DNA from: Boswellia sacra
Taxonomy: Eukaryota > Streptophyta > Magnoliopsida > Sapindales > Burseraceae
Length of the DNA stretch: 64,000 nt
NCBI GenBank assembly: GCA_013180625.2
Contig: SNVD02010473.1
Span: 682,001 to 746,000, forward strand
Direction of reading: 5' to 3'
Within the stretch, counting starts at the first letter, position 1, and each line of letters begins with the position of its first letter. Of the stretch, positions 26,601-37,900 are shown piece after piece. Under the pieces are notes generated by a model, which saw only the letters and a list, made by a program, of their open reading frames with translations, made no database searches and was not told the DNA's origin. The position numbers were made by a program, and so were the translations under genes.

Positions 26601-29600
26601 CTATCTTCCCATTCCATCCCTATACAAACACTAATAGGTAATAGAGAAATGAAATAGCAGTAAGAAAATAATATGACACCAATTATCGGAAGCAGAGGAG
26701 AAGTACTGCTAACTAGGATTGCCGCTCTGAGTCATCCCGTTCCTGATATGGACTTAAGTGAATAGGTCATCAACCGTAGCTTCACAGGATCCATTCTTCA
26801 TAAAATTCGATTTTCTTTCCCTTTGTGCATTAATCATTGATTATTTGTAATGATAGTTTCCCCTCTTTAGGAAAGTGTTACATTAACTTGTTTCATGTGT
26901 AACAGTAATTAGGTAGTCTTGTAAGCATTTCTTCAAATCAGCAAAAAGGAAAAACTTTTTGTACTGTGATATTAACATTCCAAGGTTGAAAGATAAGCAT
27001 GCACCGGATGCTAGTAATGACATTTAGATATTGCAAGGGATGTGGGGAGAGGTTATAAACTAAATCACACTAATGCATGAAGTCCACTGCAGTTTTCATC
27101 TTTTTCTAGTATTTGTATATCTTTATGGCTCATATGTTATCTGAAATTCTTTATGCTATTGTAACTCTATAAGTTCTATAACTTTGTCTTTGAGAGCCTA
27201 AAAATGCTGTTATGCGACCTTCATTTGTAAGCTTATACGATTCGGTAAATACTAAAATGTTATTAAAACAGAGGTCCTGCAGTATAATTCCCCTTGTAAC
27301 ATGTGTCTGCATCTGATGTGTATTTGGAATCGGCATCCTATCTTTCTGTATTTGAGTTTTGTCTACAGTACACATTAGAAGGCTGGTAAGGGCCTAAAAA
27401 CTATTGTTGGCCTCTTTCTTGTTAGTTTATACTTTTTGTCAAGTGGATGCTTAATATTGTCTTGTTGTATGCTCATTCAATGATCTTTTGGAAATTTCCA
27501 GGGTTGATTTTTCTTGATGTATTCTAGTGAGTCGGTAAAAGTTGTGCAACTATTTGTAGTGGCAAAATCTATTTTTTCTTCTTGTACACAAGCTTTCCCT
27601 AAGACACTTTATATATTATATTGCTCTGTAATTTTGAAGATAGATCTCAGATACTCACTTTTGTTTTTTTTTTTTGTTTTTTTTTAAATGACCAGGAAAC
27701 TACCTCAAGTTCTATGATGCTATAAAACTTGCCTATCCAGACATTGGAATAATCTCGAACTGTGATGGATCTTCTCATCAGTTGGATCATCCAGCTGATT
27801 TCTATGATTTTCATGTAATATTCTTGATGTATTGCTTTGCATCACTCATGATTGACTTTAATATGTATTGTTTCTTTTTTAGCTATTATAGCATTAATGT
27901 TCATACTTTCTACAGCAACTTTGCCAGTAACATTATTCGTATTCCCTCTTTCTTGATTAGGTTTATACATCAGCCAATAACTTGTTCTCTATGGCTCATC
28001 AATTCGATCGTACATCCCGCAGTGGTCCAAAGGTATCTACTTCTTGATGACCTATGAATTCGCTTCGGATAATGTGTGTGAATCTTCATGTTATTCAATA
28101 CATTTCAGGCTTTTGTTAGTGAATATGCTGTGACTGGAAAAGACGCTGGTACAGGAAGTCTTCTAGCAGCACTTGCTGAAGCTGGATTCCTTCTTGGTCT
28201 GGAAAAGAACAGGTTTACCAATGCTCATGATTACTTATTGTGATTATCTTTTGTCCCTGTCTTTGGAATTCCTTTGGGAAAAAATGTTTAAGAAATATAT
28301 GTCTATCACACCAGTTAATGGGTTCATGTTATTATTTTGAGCTCAAATTTTGATACCCCATCTAAGAGTGCTTTAGTGCCATAATCTTTTTGAAGGAAGC
28401 TATTTTGAATATGGAAAGCTACTGATCACTAATTTATTTCTGCAGTGATGTTGTTGAAATGGCAAGCTATGCACCACTTTTTGTGAATTCCAATGATAGG
28501 CGGTACTTTCACTTTTCTTTTTTACATCTTATGAACTTATGAGTTGGATAACAACATTATCATTTTTGTATATGGATTACTCTTAACATTAGCGAACTGT
28601 TATCAAGGTGGAATCCAGATGCAATTGTCTTCAACTCCTCTCATCTCTATGGAACTCCTAGCTACTGGGTGCAACAATTTTTTAGAGAATCAAGTGGTGC
28701 AACTCTTCTCAATGCAACCCTGCAAGCAAATTCCTCTACTTCGATTATTGCAACTGCAATTGCTTGGCAAAGCTTAGAGGATGATAAAAATTACTTGAGA
28801 ATAAAGGTATTTTCTATTGCAATTTATATTCTGCTAAGGGATTCAGTTTATTGAATATTTATTATTTAATCCCTTTTTTCTAAATTTTAAGGAAAAGAAA
28901 ACCTAATCGTATCTGTAGCCTATTCTATTAAAAATGTTTGCAGATCTTATACTACCTAGATTTGTAATATCTAGTATTTGATTGTAACAAACTGCTCTTG
29001 GAGTCAATATGGTAGTATATATCATAAAAAATCATGAGTACCACTTTTGATATTGAGTCTCATATTCTACATGTTTGGTTTAATAAATTTAGATGTATTT
29101 TTTCTTGGTTGTCATTTCTGTCGCCAAAGTGTGCAGGATTCTAATTGCAAGACCTGTTTGTATTGTTGTCAAAACATAAGAGTTTATATTTAATTCTTTT
29201 GGGTTGTGGCCTAGTTCTCATTTATGGGAAACATTGCTTGCAGGTTGTGAACTTTGGGAACAGTTCAGTAAATCTCAAAATATCTGTGGATGGGTTAGAG
29301 CCAAACTCAATAAAATTATCTGGATCAACAAAGACTGTTCTCACATCTAGTAATCTGATGGATGAGAATTCCTTTAAGGAACCTAGCAAGGTAATTGATT
29401 CCTTTTCTTTTTGGATGAGTGTTTTCCCCTAATTACTATGAAGTCTTGATGAGTGTTTATTATCGTGTAATCTCTCATGTGGGCTATCCTCTCTAGAGTT
29501 AGTTTGCTTTTGATCCAGAATTCGTTCATTCTACTTCTAGGCTAAGAGTTCTTTGATCATTCCTAAAGATGATCATTCTGCATTATATTTTACATTATGC

Positions 29601-29877
29601 TGGGACTGTTTGCAAACTATTTGGTTCATTATTCAGCTGTTTGAAAAATCATTTCGACTTGTAAAAGTGCAGTAATGGAATGAAGAATAACTATAGGTTC
29701 AGTAATTTTATTTTTAAATGTATGCAGGTGGTGCCTAGCCGTAGTCTGCTTGAAGAAGCAGACAAGAATATGGAAGTTGTACTTGCTCCACATTCTTTCT
29801 CTTCATTTGATCTGTTGACAGAATCAATCACTATCAAGATGGAAGAAACTGATTCATTTTCAAGATCTTCTATTTAA
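20663..29877 (+). CDS. ASD1: Alpha-L-arabinofuranosidase, glycoside hydrolase family 51 (ASD1-like)
   Basis: This secreted enzyme removes arabinose side chains from cell-wall arabinans and arabinoxylans. Seventeen coding exons join in frame: 20663-20836, 21281-21335, 22195-22406, 22684-22805, 22912-23065, 23414-23483, 24352-24497, 24603-24648, 24764-24816, 25751-25895, 27696-27814, 27961-28032, 28109-28212, 28446-28502, 28608-28806, 29244-29390 and 29728-29877. They give 674 aa, the usual size. A hydrophobic signal peptide covers about residues 1-27. A carbohydrate-binding-like N-terminal part precedes the barrel. The acid/base Glu lies in A-I-G-N-E-D (about E384) and the nucleophile Glu in F-V-S-E-Y-A (about E461). 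R-F-V-R-F-P-G-G and H-D-based family blocks are present, as are several N-x-S/T glycosylation sites. Intron 10 (25896-27695) is unusually long at 1.8 kb. Nothing disrupts the frame. Confidence 0.95.
25896..27695 (+). other. Long intron 10 of the arabinofuranosidase gene
   Basis: The intron runs from AGAG|GTCTGC to a T-rich tract ending ACCAG. It holds a short TTG-repeat tract near 26406-26424 preceded by a GC-richer 60-bp segment ('gctggtgccactagcggctt'), which could be the 3' end of an old SINE or LINE. No terminal repeats were seen, so no element is claimed. Confidence 0.5.
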
Positions 29878-29879
29878 GA

Positions 29880-30729
29880 AATATATAAAGAAAAAGTAGT
29901 AGATGTATTTTTATGCAATAATAACAGTGACTCCAGGTAGCGTAGCTGGCTCCTTGACCAGTTATATCTATCTATGAAGTTTGATTGGCCACTGTAAATA
30001 ATATTTATGTTTCATCTCTTTAATTTGAAGCTTGTAAATCTGTAGCATGTGCTCTTATTTCTTAGTTTCAGCTACAACCTATTTCACTTACCGTATGAAA
30101 ATATATAAAATATTATTACAAATAAAATTTATGAATTAGGTCATGCATTTTTATACAAAATAAAGCAAATAAAAGTTGTAACAAATAAAATTTAGTTGTT
30201 TTTCTTTGACGAATTATTTCGTACACTGTGTGGTATTTATATGATAATTTATTTATTTACTTCAACGAGATAATAATTAGTAACCACTATCATTACTTTT
30301 AAGGCAACATGAAAGCTAACCAAGCCTTGAGAGTTGCAATGTGTACTTTGGCAATGCTAAGCCAATATTCATTTTTGATGTAACTTAAACTTAAGAGCCA
30401 GTAATAACTAATATTGGTGGAATTGTTCATTTGTACTTGAGCTCCATTGTTTGAATCAATGTAGAGACCTGTACATTATGCATTTCTAGAAAAGCCATTG
30501 AAGATTTGGACTTTAAAGTGAAGATATAATATGCTAAATACCTTCATCGTAATACTATATCCCTCTTGCACTTTTGCTAGGTACATGCTATCTATGAATT
30601 TGTAATAATTAAACCCAAAATCTAAATAAGAGCAGATCAAAGTAACACAAAATGTAACAAAAAAAATCTAATTAATTTGCCTGTATATATGAAAGAATGT
30701 TTAATATATTTAAACGCAAAATACTAACA
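29880..30729. other. Intergenic region between convergent arabinofuranosidase and NAC genes
   Basis: It contains the arabinofuranosidase 3' UTR, with several AATAAA-like signals between about 30000 and 30200, and the NAC 3' UTR from the other side. No coding or repeat signal was recognised. Confidence 0.5.
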
Positions 30730-31776
30730 CTAGTTGAATAAAGCATTAATACTCGCTGCTGCTGAGGAGGAGGGCTGTTCAAGCTCGGACCATAGTTGTT
30801 GGAGAATCCAATAATCATCATCATCAAAAGTAATGAGTAGTTGCTCATGACCCGTTTGAGACTCAGATGCTTGTTGTTGTTCAGAACTCCAACAATCATC
30901 ACCATAAGTAATGGGTAGTTGTTCGTTACCCGTTTGAGACTCAGATGCTTTTTGTTGTTCAGAGCTGGCTGTGTCCGTGTCTGGCATTGTCAACTTCCTC
31001 TTCTTATTAGTCATTCTTAAACCAGCTGTTTGGGTACCAGAATTTGAGATTGCTTGAGAATTGGATGTGGAAGCTGCCATGTCTGCATAGGTTTCTGGGT
31101 TTGGTTCTGTTAACTTCCTCTTCTTCTTGTTATTGAGCCCTCTGGTAACTTGACAAGTGGAGATGACTGGTTGAGAATTGGAGGTGGAAGCCACGTCTGC
31201 ATAAGTTTCTGGCTCTGACTCTGTTAGGTTATTCTTCTTATTGATGAGCTTGTAATTTTTTCTCAAACGGCAGAGAACATAGTTGTTTGGTTGATGAGGG
31301 CTCAACAATGAAGAATCCAGAGCATATTCGTGCATAATCCAACAGCCGTGTTGATGATGGCCTTTCTTCTCATACCGAAATCTCTTTCTCCACCCAATAG
31401 TTTTCTGGCAGTTTAGAATTGGGTGGGCAGCGTCTTCTCCTTGCCAAGTACCAGAACCCACTCTGCGGCAGATTCTTGAACCCTTATTCTTCAAGTGGGT
31501 GAAAAAGTACAAGTCATGATCATCATGATCATGGTGATGATGATGCTCTAACTCCAAAAGAGGTCCTCCAAAGCTGTTCCAGATCTCCCATGGTTCCAGA
31601 GAACCATACAAATTGCAGTCTCTGATCATCTTATTACAGGAGATGGGCTTGTTGGCAATCTTCTTGTACAAATAATGAGAGATTAAAACAAAGTCAGAGG
31701 GACGGAAGGAAAACCCAAGTGGAACGAAACCCCATAGCCTCTCACTTCCACTCTCAATTTCAAAGGGCGCTTCCAT
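30730..31776 (-). CDS. NAC-domain transcription factor, divergent, single exon
   Basis: This is a plant-specific DNA-binding transcription factor of 348 aa in one exon. The NAC subdomains are recognisable but diverged: P-L-G-F-S-F-R-P-S-D (19-28), P-W-E-I-W (62-66), Y-F-F-T (90-93), G-S-G-T-W (107-111), C-W-I-M-H-E-Y (145-151) and N-Y-V-L-C-R-L (165-171). The canonical W-K-A-T-G block is replaced by W-Q-G-E-D. A run of five His followed by mixed Asp/His (78-88) sits between subdomains B and C, where most NAC proteins have none. The C-terminal region has internal repeats: N-K-K..L-T-E..P-E-T-Y-A-D three times in decaying form (about 179-201, 217-241, 258-270) and S-S-E-Q-Q.A-S-E-S-Q-T-G.E-Q-L twice (271-294, 297-320). 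K-K-K-R-K (217-221) is a likely nuclear signal. A TATA box lies at 31925-31932. Targets are unknown. Confidence 0.85.
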   Translation of the reverse strand: MEAPFEIESGSERLWGFVPLGFSFRPSDFVLISHYLYKKIANKPISCNKMIRDCNLYGSLEPWEIWNSFGGPLLELEHHHHHDHDDHDLYFFTHLKNKGSRICRRVGSGTWQGEDAAHPILNCQKTIGWRKRFRYEKKGHHQHGCWIMHEYALDSSLLSPHQPNNYVLCRLRKNYKLINKKNNLTESEPETYADVASTSNSQPVISTCQVTRGLNNKKKRKLTEPNPETYADMAASTSNSQAISNSGTQTAGLRMTNKKRKLTMPDTDTASSEQQKASESQTGNEQLPITYGDDCWSSEQQQASESQTGHEQLLITFDDDDYWILQQLWSELEQPSSSAAASINALFN

Positions 31777-31786
31777 GGTTTAATAC

Positions 31787-31810
31787 TTGAATTGAATTGA
31801 ATTGAATTGA
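31787..31810 (-). repeat. Pentanucleotide microsatellite (ATTGA)n in the NAC leader
   Basis: About five tandem copies of ATTGA lie immediately upstream of the NAC start codon, in the predicted 5' UTR. A second short duplication ('agagaagaaatttgag') occurs at about 31817-31832 and 31860-31875. Confidence 0.7.
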
Positions 31811-31924
31811 TGAAGAAGAGAAGAAATTTGAGGCAGGTGATGTAAACAGGTAACTGAGAAGAGAAGAAATTTGAGAGGGGGATAGGAAAAGAAACTGAGA
31901 ATCGAGCGAGTGAAATTCTGTTTG

Positions 31925-31932
31925 TATTTATA
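31925..31932 (-). promoter_or_regulatory. TATA box of the NAC gene
   Basis: On the minus strand the sequence reads TCTATAAATAC, a good plant TATA box about 150 nt upstream of the NAC start codon. It lies between the gene and the duplicated E2F-like promoter units. Confidence 0.55.
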
Positions 31933-31984
31933 GAAGAGTAATGCGGCGGCGATGGAATTAGGAAACTGCAGTTCCTAATTAGAA

Positions 31985-32282
31985 TTAGAAACTTAATTGG
32001 AGGATTAGGACTCCAGTTTACTTGTTCTCAAGTTTAGAGGTTAACTATCCTATATTTGCCCGCCAAAAAGAGATTATGGCGGTGAAGTCTTTAACGGTCA
32101 TGTTTTCAATTTTTTATTAACATAATTTTTCAATTTACTCGAGTTTACTTCTTTTCAATTTTTCAAGTTTAGAGGATTAGGAAACTCGAGTTTAGTGGTT
32201 AACGGTCATATATTTGCCCGCCAAAATATCGTGCAAGAGAGTTTTGGCGGTGAAGTGATGTTAACGGTCATATTTTTCAAAA
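31985..32282. repeat. Duplicated promoter block (copy B), internally in two tandem units
   Basis: Two units (about 32025-32110 and 32160-32282) share a block of the form 'tttagnggttaac', 'tatatttgcccgccaaaa', 'atggcggtgaag' (or 'tttggcggtgaag') and 'ttaacggtcat'. Both match the reverse complement of 13050-13150 upstream of the acyltransferase, which has one unit. The E2F-like palindromic core ATTTGCCCGCCAAAA occurs at 32054-32068 and 32212-32226. This places copy B between the NAC gene (minus) and the acyltransferase remnant (plus), as expected of a duplicated bidirectional promoter. Confidence 0.75.
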
Positions 32283-32289
32283 TTTTTTT

Positions 32290-32600
32290 GGTTGTTATCA
32301 ATTGTTTTTTTATTTTTGATTCCCTGTCATAAGAATCATGTGGGTGGTAGCAGTGTTAGGATTTTCTGGGTTCGTTGTTGTTTTTAAGTAACTGAAAAAT
32401 CAGAGGAAAATTGAAGAAAGGATGTAAAGGCGAAATGAGCTTTCTCTGGATACTTAAATGGACACCTCTCCTCCCAAAACCAAAACCCAGAGCCTTTCTA
32501 AGCTTTGGAAAGGTACCAATATAATCAATTATTCCCCATCTTCTTTTTCTTTTTAATTATTCATTTTCTATGTAAATATTTTTCATGCATGATGGGTTAT
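32290..32600 (+). pseudogene. Acyltransferase (DHHC) gene remnant: leader, first exon and start of intron 1 only
   Basis: This stretch aligns with the reverse complement of the promoter, 5' UTR, exon 1 and start of intron 1 of the intact acyltransferase (about 12340-12700). Shared blocks include 'tttttgattccctgt', 'taagaatcatg', 'actgaaaaatcagag', 'gacacctctcctccca', 'aaaacccagag', 'aagctttgga' and 'ataatcaattatt'. The ATG survives at 32435. About 26 nt just after the start are missing and 4 nt are added further on, so the frame is broken. The original splice donor (AAT|GTAATC) reads AAT|ATAATC. No DHHC domain or later exon follows. It is a non-functional copy as an acyltransferase. Confidence 0.85.
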
Positions 32601-34979
32601 CTCTCTTTCTTTATTTTTTATTTTTTTAATTGCTATGAATTCTAGAAATTTACTTTGAAAAAATGTTTTCATAGTTTCATTCTTTAAGTAGCACGGTTTC
32701 AATTCAATTTTTTATCAACCTGCAGGTAGCTGGTGGTGTCCCTCTTATATTTGGTTTGTGGATTGCAATTTAAGAGAAAAGAAAGCAAAGGCATAAACTG
32801 AACTTATGTCTCTTATTTGCACTCTTAATTAGGCATGCTTAATCAGTAAATATAGTTTTGATGATCTTCTTGATAAATAGTCATCGATATCCATATATCT
32901 AGAGTGCATATGTGGTATGGGGCTTATTCAATTTGTAATATTTGGTAGATTCCTCAAAGGATGGGTATGGCGGTCCCACATATCATAAAATCATGTCAAG
33001 GATCATTTGATCAGTGTATGATCTTTCAGGTTTTAAGAGAAGCATATTTCAGTGCTCTTAGATAGGTTATCCTTTTTTTTTGGCAGCAAAATATGATTAC
33101 CCCTAATCTATGGTTAACTCAAAATTGTGTGGCTGAGATTTTGGGATATATGTGCTGAAGGAGCATGGTGCAACGTTGTTCAATCATATTGATATGTTGT
33201 CTACTAACGCGTCTCAATTAACTGGAAGTACTGGTTGCAACGCTTAGTTCTGCATCTTGTATTTTGCAGGTCCAAGCCCATTTTCATCTAGAAGAAAGGG
33301 GTCGTGAATTTGCGAATATGGCATCTGGGACTGTGAGGTTTATGTAGTTGTACTTTGTGTTTTAGAACTAAAGATCTGTCTATTATTTTGAGGCAATAAT
33401 TTGATGTCTAACAATGAAGGTTATGATGGAGAGGATACAATACCTGAGACATATAATAGTCACCTATAATTTAATATGTGCTGGGGAGTTCTGCAATAAC
33501 TTGTTTTAGATACTTCAGCCTTGGGCTCTAGTTCAACTAGAACTTGTGTATGTATCAGGATTTTTGAAGGTTAATAACTAATTGAATTATCAGAATTTCT
33601 AAAATTCACTGCATGTACGGTTTGTTATACTATATTTCTTTTGTCCAATTTTTTCCTTTTCTGAAAGTCTTTGTTTGCTTAATCAAGACTGTAATCAATC
33701 AGAACTCTCAACCTGAATAAGGCTGATGCTTTCCGTTGCAAACTCTGGGATGCAAATACGAGATTCTTTCTTTTCTTCACAATTTTTCCAGAATGCTCGA
33801 AGATCATAGTCCTTTTCCCTGAAGGTCTACAATGCTACTTCCAAGTTTCAAAGGTTCTTCCTTAAGCTTAGTATTAGCTGGTAAATGTTGAATAATGCCA
33901 CCATTTGATGTATCTCCGCAACCAATGCTTCCGTTTCTGACATGCAATTTAAAAAATTGGGAGTATCAGCAAAAAACTTCAGATTCATCAATAACTGCCG
34001 AGTAAAGAGTTACTGCTTCATAGACAAAGAGAAGCAACAACACAAATTTTAACAGCAATAAGAGTCGGAAAATCTTAAGCTCTTCATCCGTAATAAACAA
34101 AACTTACTGCAAACGAGGATTGCCAATTTAACACAAGGACTACCTAATAGTAAGCAGTTACTAGGCAAGCCCAACTAGCAAAAAATTATTAAAAAATAAA
34201 ATACAACTTTTCAGCTCGCCGTAGGGCATGTCATGGCCTTACCTTGTGCCAGCTGTGGGGTTAAACCAGAACATAGATTCAAAATGTGCAAAAAGTTTTT
34301 ACTCAAATCTATGAACGGAAAGAAGCATAGACTATATCTTCCAGCAATAAATCTTAGTTCTAAAAGTTAATCTCCAAATTTAGTTACAGAAGTCCACTAC
34401 CTGCTCCTTCAGATCTAATCAGGTCCAAGGGAATAACTCAAGCATATCTTGAGGTTGTATGATCAATTTTATTTTTCTCTTCAGTAGCTACTGATTAATT
34501 TCTGTTTAGATATGAACACTAGGCCGAAAGAAATAAATAATAAAGAGCCAATTTATTAAACAGGTAGAGGCAAAGCAGGCAAATGGCATCTTAATTTGGA
34601 CAACCAAAAGCTTAACCACGTCTGCCCACCCCGGGAACGCATTAACTACATTGCAATTTATAGACTTAATGGTCGATACACAGCACAAACAAGGGCCAAA
34701 AGACCGTTAATGGCAAATCTCCCGCACGCTCAGAGATCCATAACAAATTTACCACAAAAACACAGACCAAGTAGAATCATCCTTGCTGCTTACCAGAATC
34801 TACCAACATCAGGCATATATTTACCATCTCCATGGTATGAATAAAAATAGGTCAACAAAATGTGAGCAAAATAGTACAAAAGATCCCCCATATCCGCTTG
34901 CTAATATACAAATAGGTTCTGACTGCAGAAGTTGACCACGCATCTGAACAACAAAACATAAACATTATTTTCTTCGTGA
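32601..34979. other. Intergenic region between the acyltransferase remnant and PRP38
   Basis: No protein family is recognised. Two exon-like pieces on the plus strand lie after good acceptors: 'ctgcag' before 32727 and 'tttgcag' before 33271. They could belong to a non-coding transcript started from the duplicated promoter. The right part, from about 34500, is probably the PRP38 3' UTR on the minus strand. Confidence 0.35.
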
Positions 34980-37900
34980 TTATAGCTTCAACGGTTTCAA
35001 CCCAAGGGATGCTCGAATCCTGTTAGCTTCAGCAATTTCTGGATCTGGATGGTCAGTCCCATCATCCTTCTTTTCCTTCTTCTCTTTCTTCTTCTTTGGC
35101 TCTGCACGGGTGCTAGCATCCTCTGGTTCATCTGCATGCCTTCTAGGACTCATGCTGCTCCGAGCATGCCTCTTGCGATCCCTACTCCTACTTCGACTTC
35201 GGCTCCTACGCCTCCCACGATCTCTATCTCGCCTATCTCGGTCCCGGTCTCTACCTTCCCTTTCTCTTTCTCGATCCCTGTCCCGACCATATTCCTTCTC
35301 TTCTCGTAGTCGATACCTGTCCCTGTCTCTGTCTCTATCTCTATCTCTATCTCTATCTCTATCTCTGTCTCTTTCTCTACCACGTCCTCGTTCTCTGTCA
35401 TAATCCCTATCATAGTCACGATCCCTGTCATAGTCCCTATCCCTAAAAAAGGAGAACAGAAACATAAAAAGACGATGTGAGCATAGAAACCAATTTAAAG
35501 TCCAAATTTCCATATAAGACAATATGTAAGAAGCATTGTCAATATTCTATCTAACATTAATCCTCATCAGCTTTGTAAAACAATAGAATTTATGGTTCCA
35601 ATTACCAATTATTCCAAGCCAATGACCAAGAATCAACTAATCCAGATAACTCAACAGTGCCGGTACAACAAGAAGACAAAATACATGTCCTTGCGATAAG
35701 TTAATCTACCAACAAATATAAACTAATTATATTCTATTCTAGGATGAAAAAGATATGCACAACCTATATTTGTTAGAAGTCAAACTTGAAGGAAACAGCA
35801 ATAAATCTCAAAACTAAATGCAATAGAACTGTTTGATCTATCATACTTCTCACTGCACACTGTCAGTACAGAGAAACCTGGCAAGATCATAGCATATTTC
35901 TGTAGGAAGCTGTTTTATGCCCACCAATGGCTTTGAATGCCACCGTGAAAACAAAATGATTTCATAATATAAGATATATATCAGTACAAAATTACTCTGA
36001 GCCAACAGCTTCCACCCGAGAAAAACTCAAACTTTTCTTAGCAGTGCCTAAATTGCTTTACAGATAAAATTGCAAGGAAAATCCCAAAAACTGTCAGCCA
36101 GGGACGGAGCCAATAAATTTCATTAGTGGGGGCAACTTAAATAAAATAGAACAAGATAATTAATATGCAGTATACATATTGAGTCTTTAAATTTACTTAA
36201 TAGCTCTATAGTTTTCTCTGATTTTATGTTTAAAAAATGTTATGTTATATTTTCATTTATATCTTGATATCAGATCTTATTAAATTTCTTTTGATACATA
36301 AAAAAAGATTTATATATAGAGATTCTCAAATTAAAAAAGAAAAAGATATATCCAAGATAAAAGAAAAAAATTATTATCAAACAAGTTGATGAGAGTCAAA
36401 AATTTATAAAGTTTTCATTATAAAATGATTAAATAAAAAGATAGATTATGTTATATTTCTATAACTCTTTGTCCATAGCATGGAAGTTAAGAGTTAAATA
36501 AGATAAGTAGTTTATACAAAACAATTTAATTTCGTATAATTTATTAAAAAAAAGTGATCGGTTTGCATGTTTAAACAATGATTTATATACAATTATAATT
36601 AAAAAAAATTAATGGTCACACTGGACTCAGTGGGGGCAATTGCCCCCACTCGTCCTAATGTGGCTCCGTCCCTGCTGTCAGCTGTATTGGTCTCTCAACT
36701 AGGGTCTCACTAATGCAGCAACGAAGATTTTAGAAATAGACTCCGACAATACCGAGAAAACAGACCAACTCAACATTAGCATCCACTTGTGCACAATTAA
36801 AATACAAGCTAAGATCTCAAAATTCGTTCACTACTGAAGCTCTAAACATCCCTGCGACAACGCTAAGTTTTAAATCATCAAAAAACATAAAAACAAAGTT
36901 TCTGTGATGTGTCCATTAACTCTTCCTTTTGTATTATCATTTTTTTTTTCTAGATACTGAATTCATACTTCAAATCCTCGTGCATCAATAAGTTTTCTTT
37001 CTAAACTAAAATCTTCTAGTTCATGGATTTGATATTTTGTTATGCACACCATTGCTCCAAAAGTAGACAAAATTAAAAACGAATGTGCTAGGAACAAGAA
37101 AAGCTTGGTCAAAAGAGTTATAGAAGTGCACTAGATAAGAGAATACTCTGCCAGAGCCCAATGATTAACATGGAAAATTAAAATCATTATATGAGAGAAC
37201 CAGAATATCTAAAAATTAAAGAAACTAAGACTTTGTACCTGTATCTGTAACTGTCACGTCTTCTATCTCGATCTCTTTCCCTTGCCGGGCTTCTCCCATG
37301 GTGATAATCCTGGTAAGATATGACATGTTGAAAAAAATTTTCAAATAATAACAATAACAAAAGCAAGATTATCCCTTGATAAAAGAAAAGAGATATGAAC
37401 CTTCTCGTGAGCCCCATCTTCTAATCCATCATCGAGCTCATCATTCTCTTCCTTCTCTTCCTCCTCCTCAAAGTCATCTTCTAAAACACTTTTTCTAGGT
37501 TCCAGTGCACCAACTGTCTCAAGATTCCATCTGTTACAAGAACAGATGTGCAACATATTTCAAGATGAATTCACAAAGATAACATTTAGATGTATACAAA
37601 CAACAAGAAGGGATCCAACAAGAAAAGTCCTCTAATTCCATCTTAAATTCAAGAAGAAATAGGTATTCTACACAAGAAAATCCTTACTTCACAAAATCAT
37701 TCCAAAATCTTGACTCCTAATCATCCAAGTACCACACAACAACATCAGCAAACTTTTCCAATTATTTGACAAAGAATATGCTAATCCAAGTGACTTCAGA
37801 AACAATTTTACATATTCATTTACAAGCATCACAATAAGTACCAAACTACTTTACCTCACATACCCTACTTTGCATTTGAACATAATCTCTCACATAATCC

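Noticed and set aside
35049..35403. Long open frames on both strands over the PRP38 tail
   Set aside because: They are shadows of the Arg-Asp/Arg-Ser repeat, where a 6-nt periodicity keeps several frames open.
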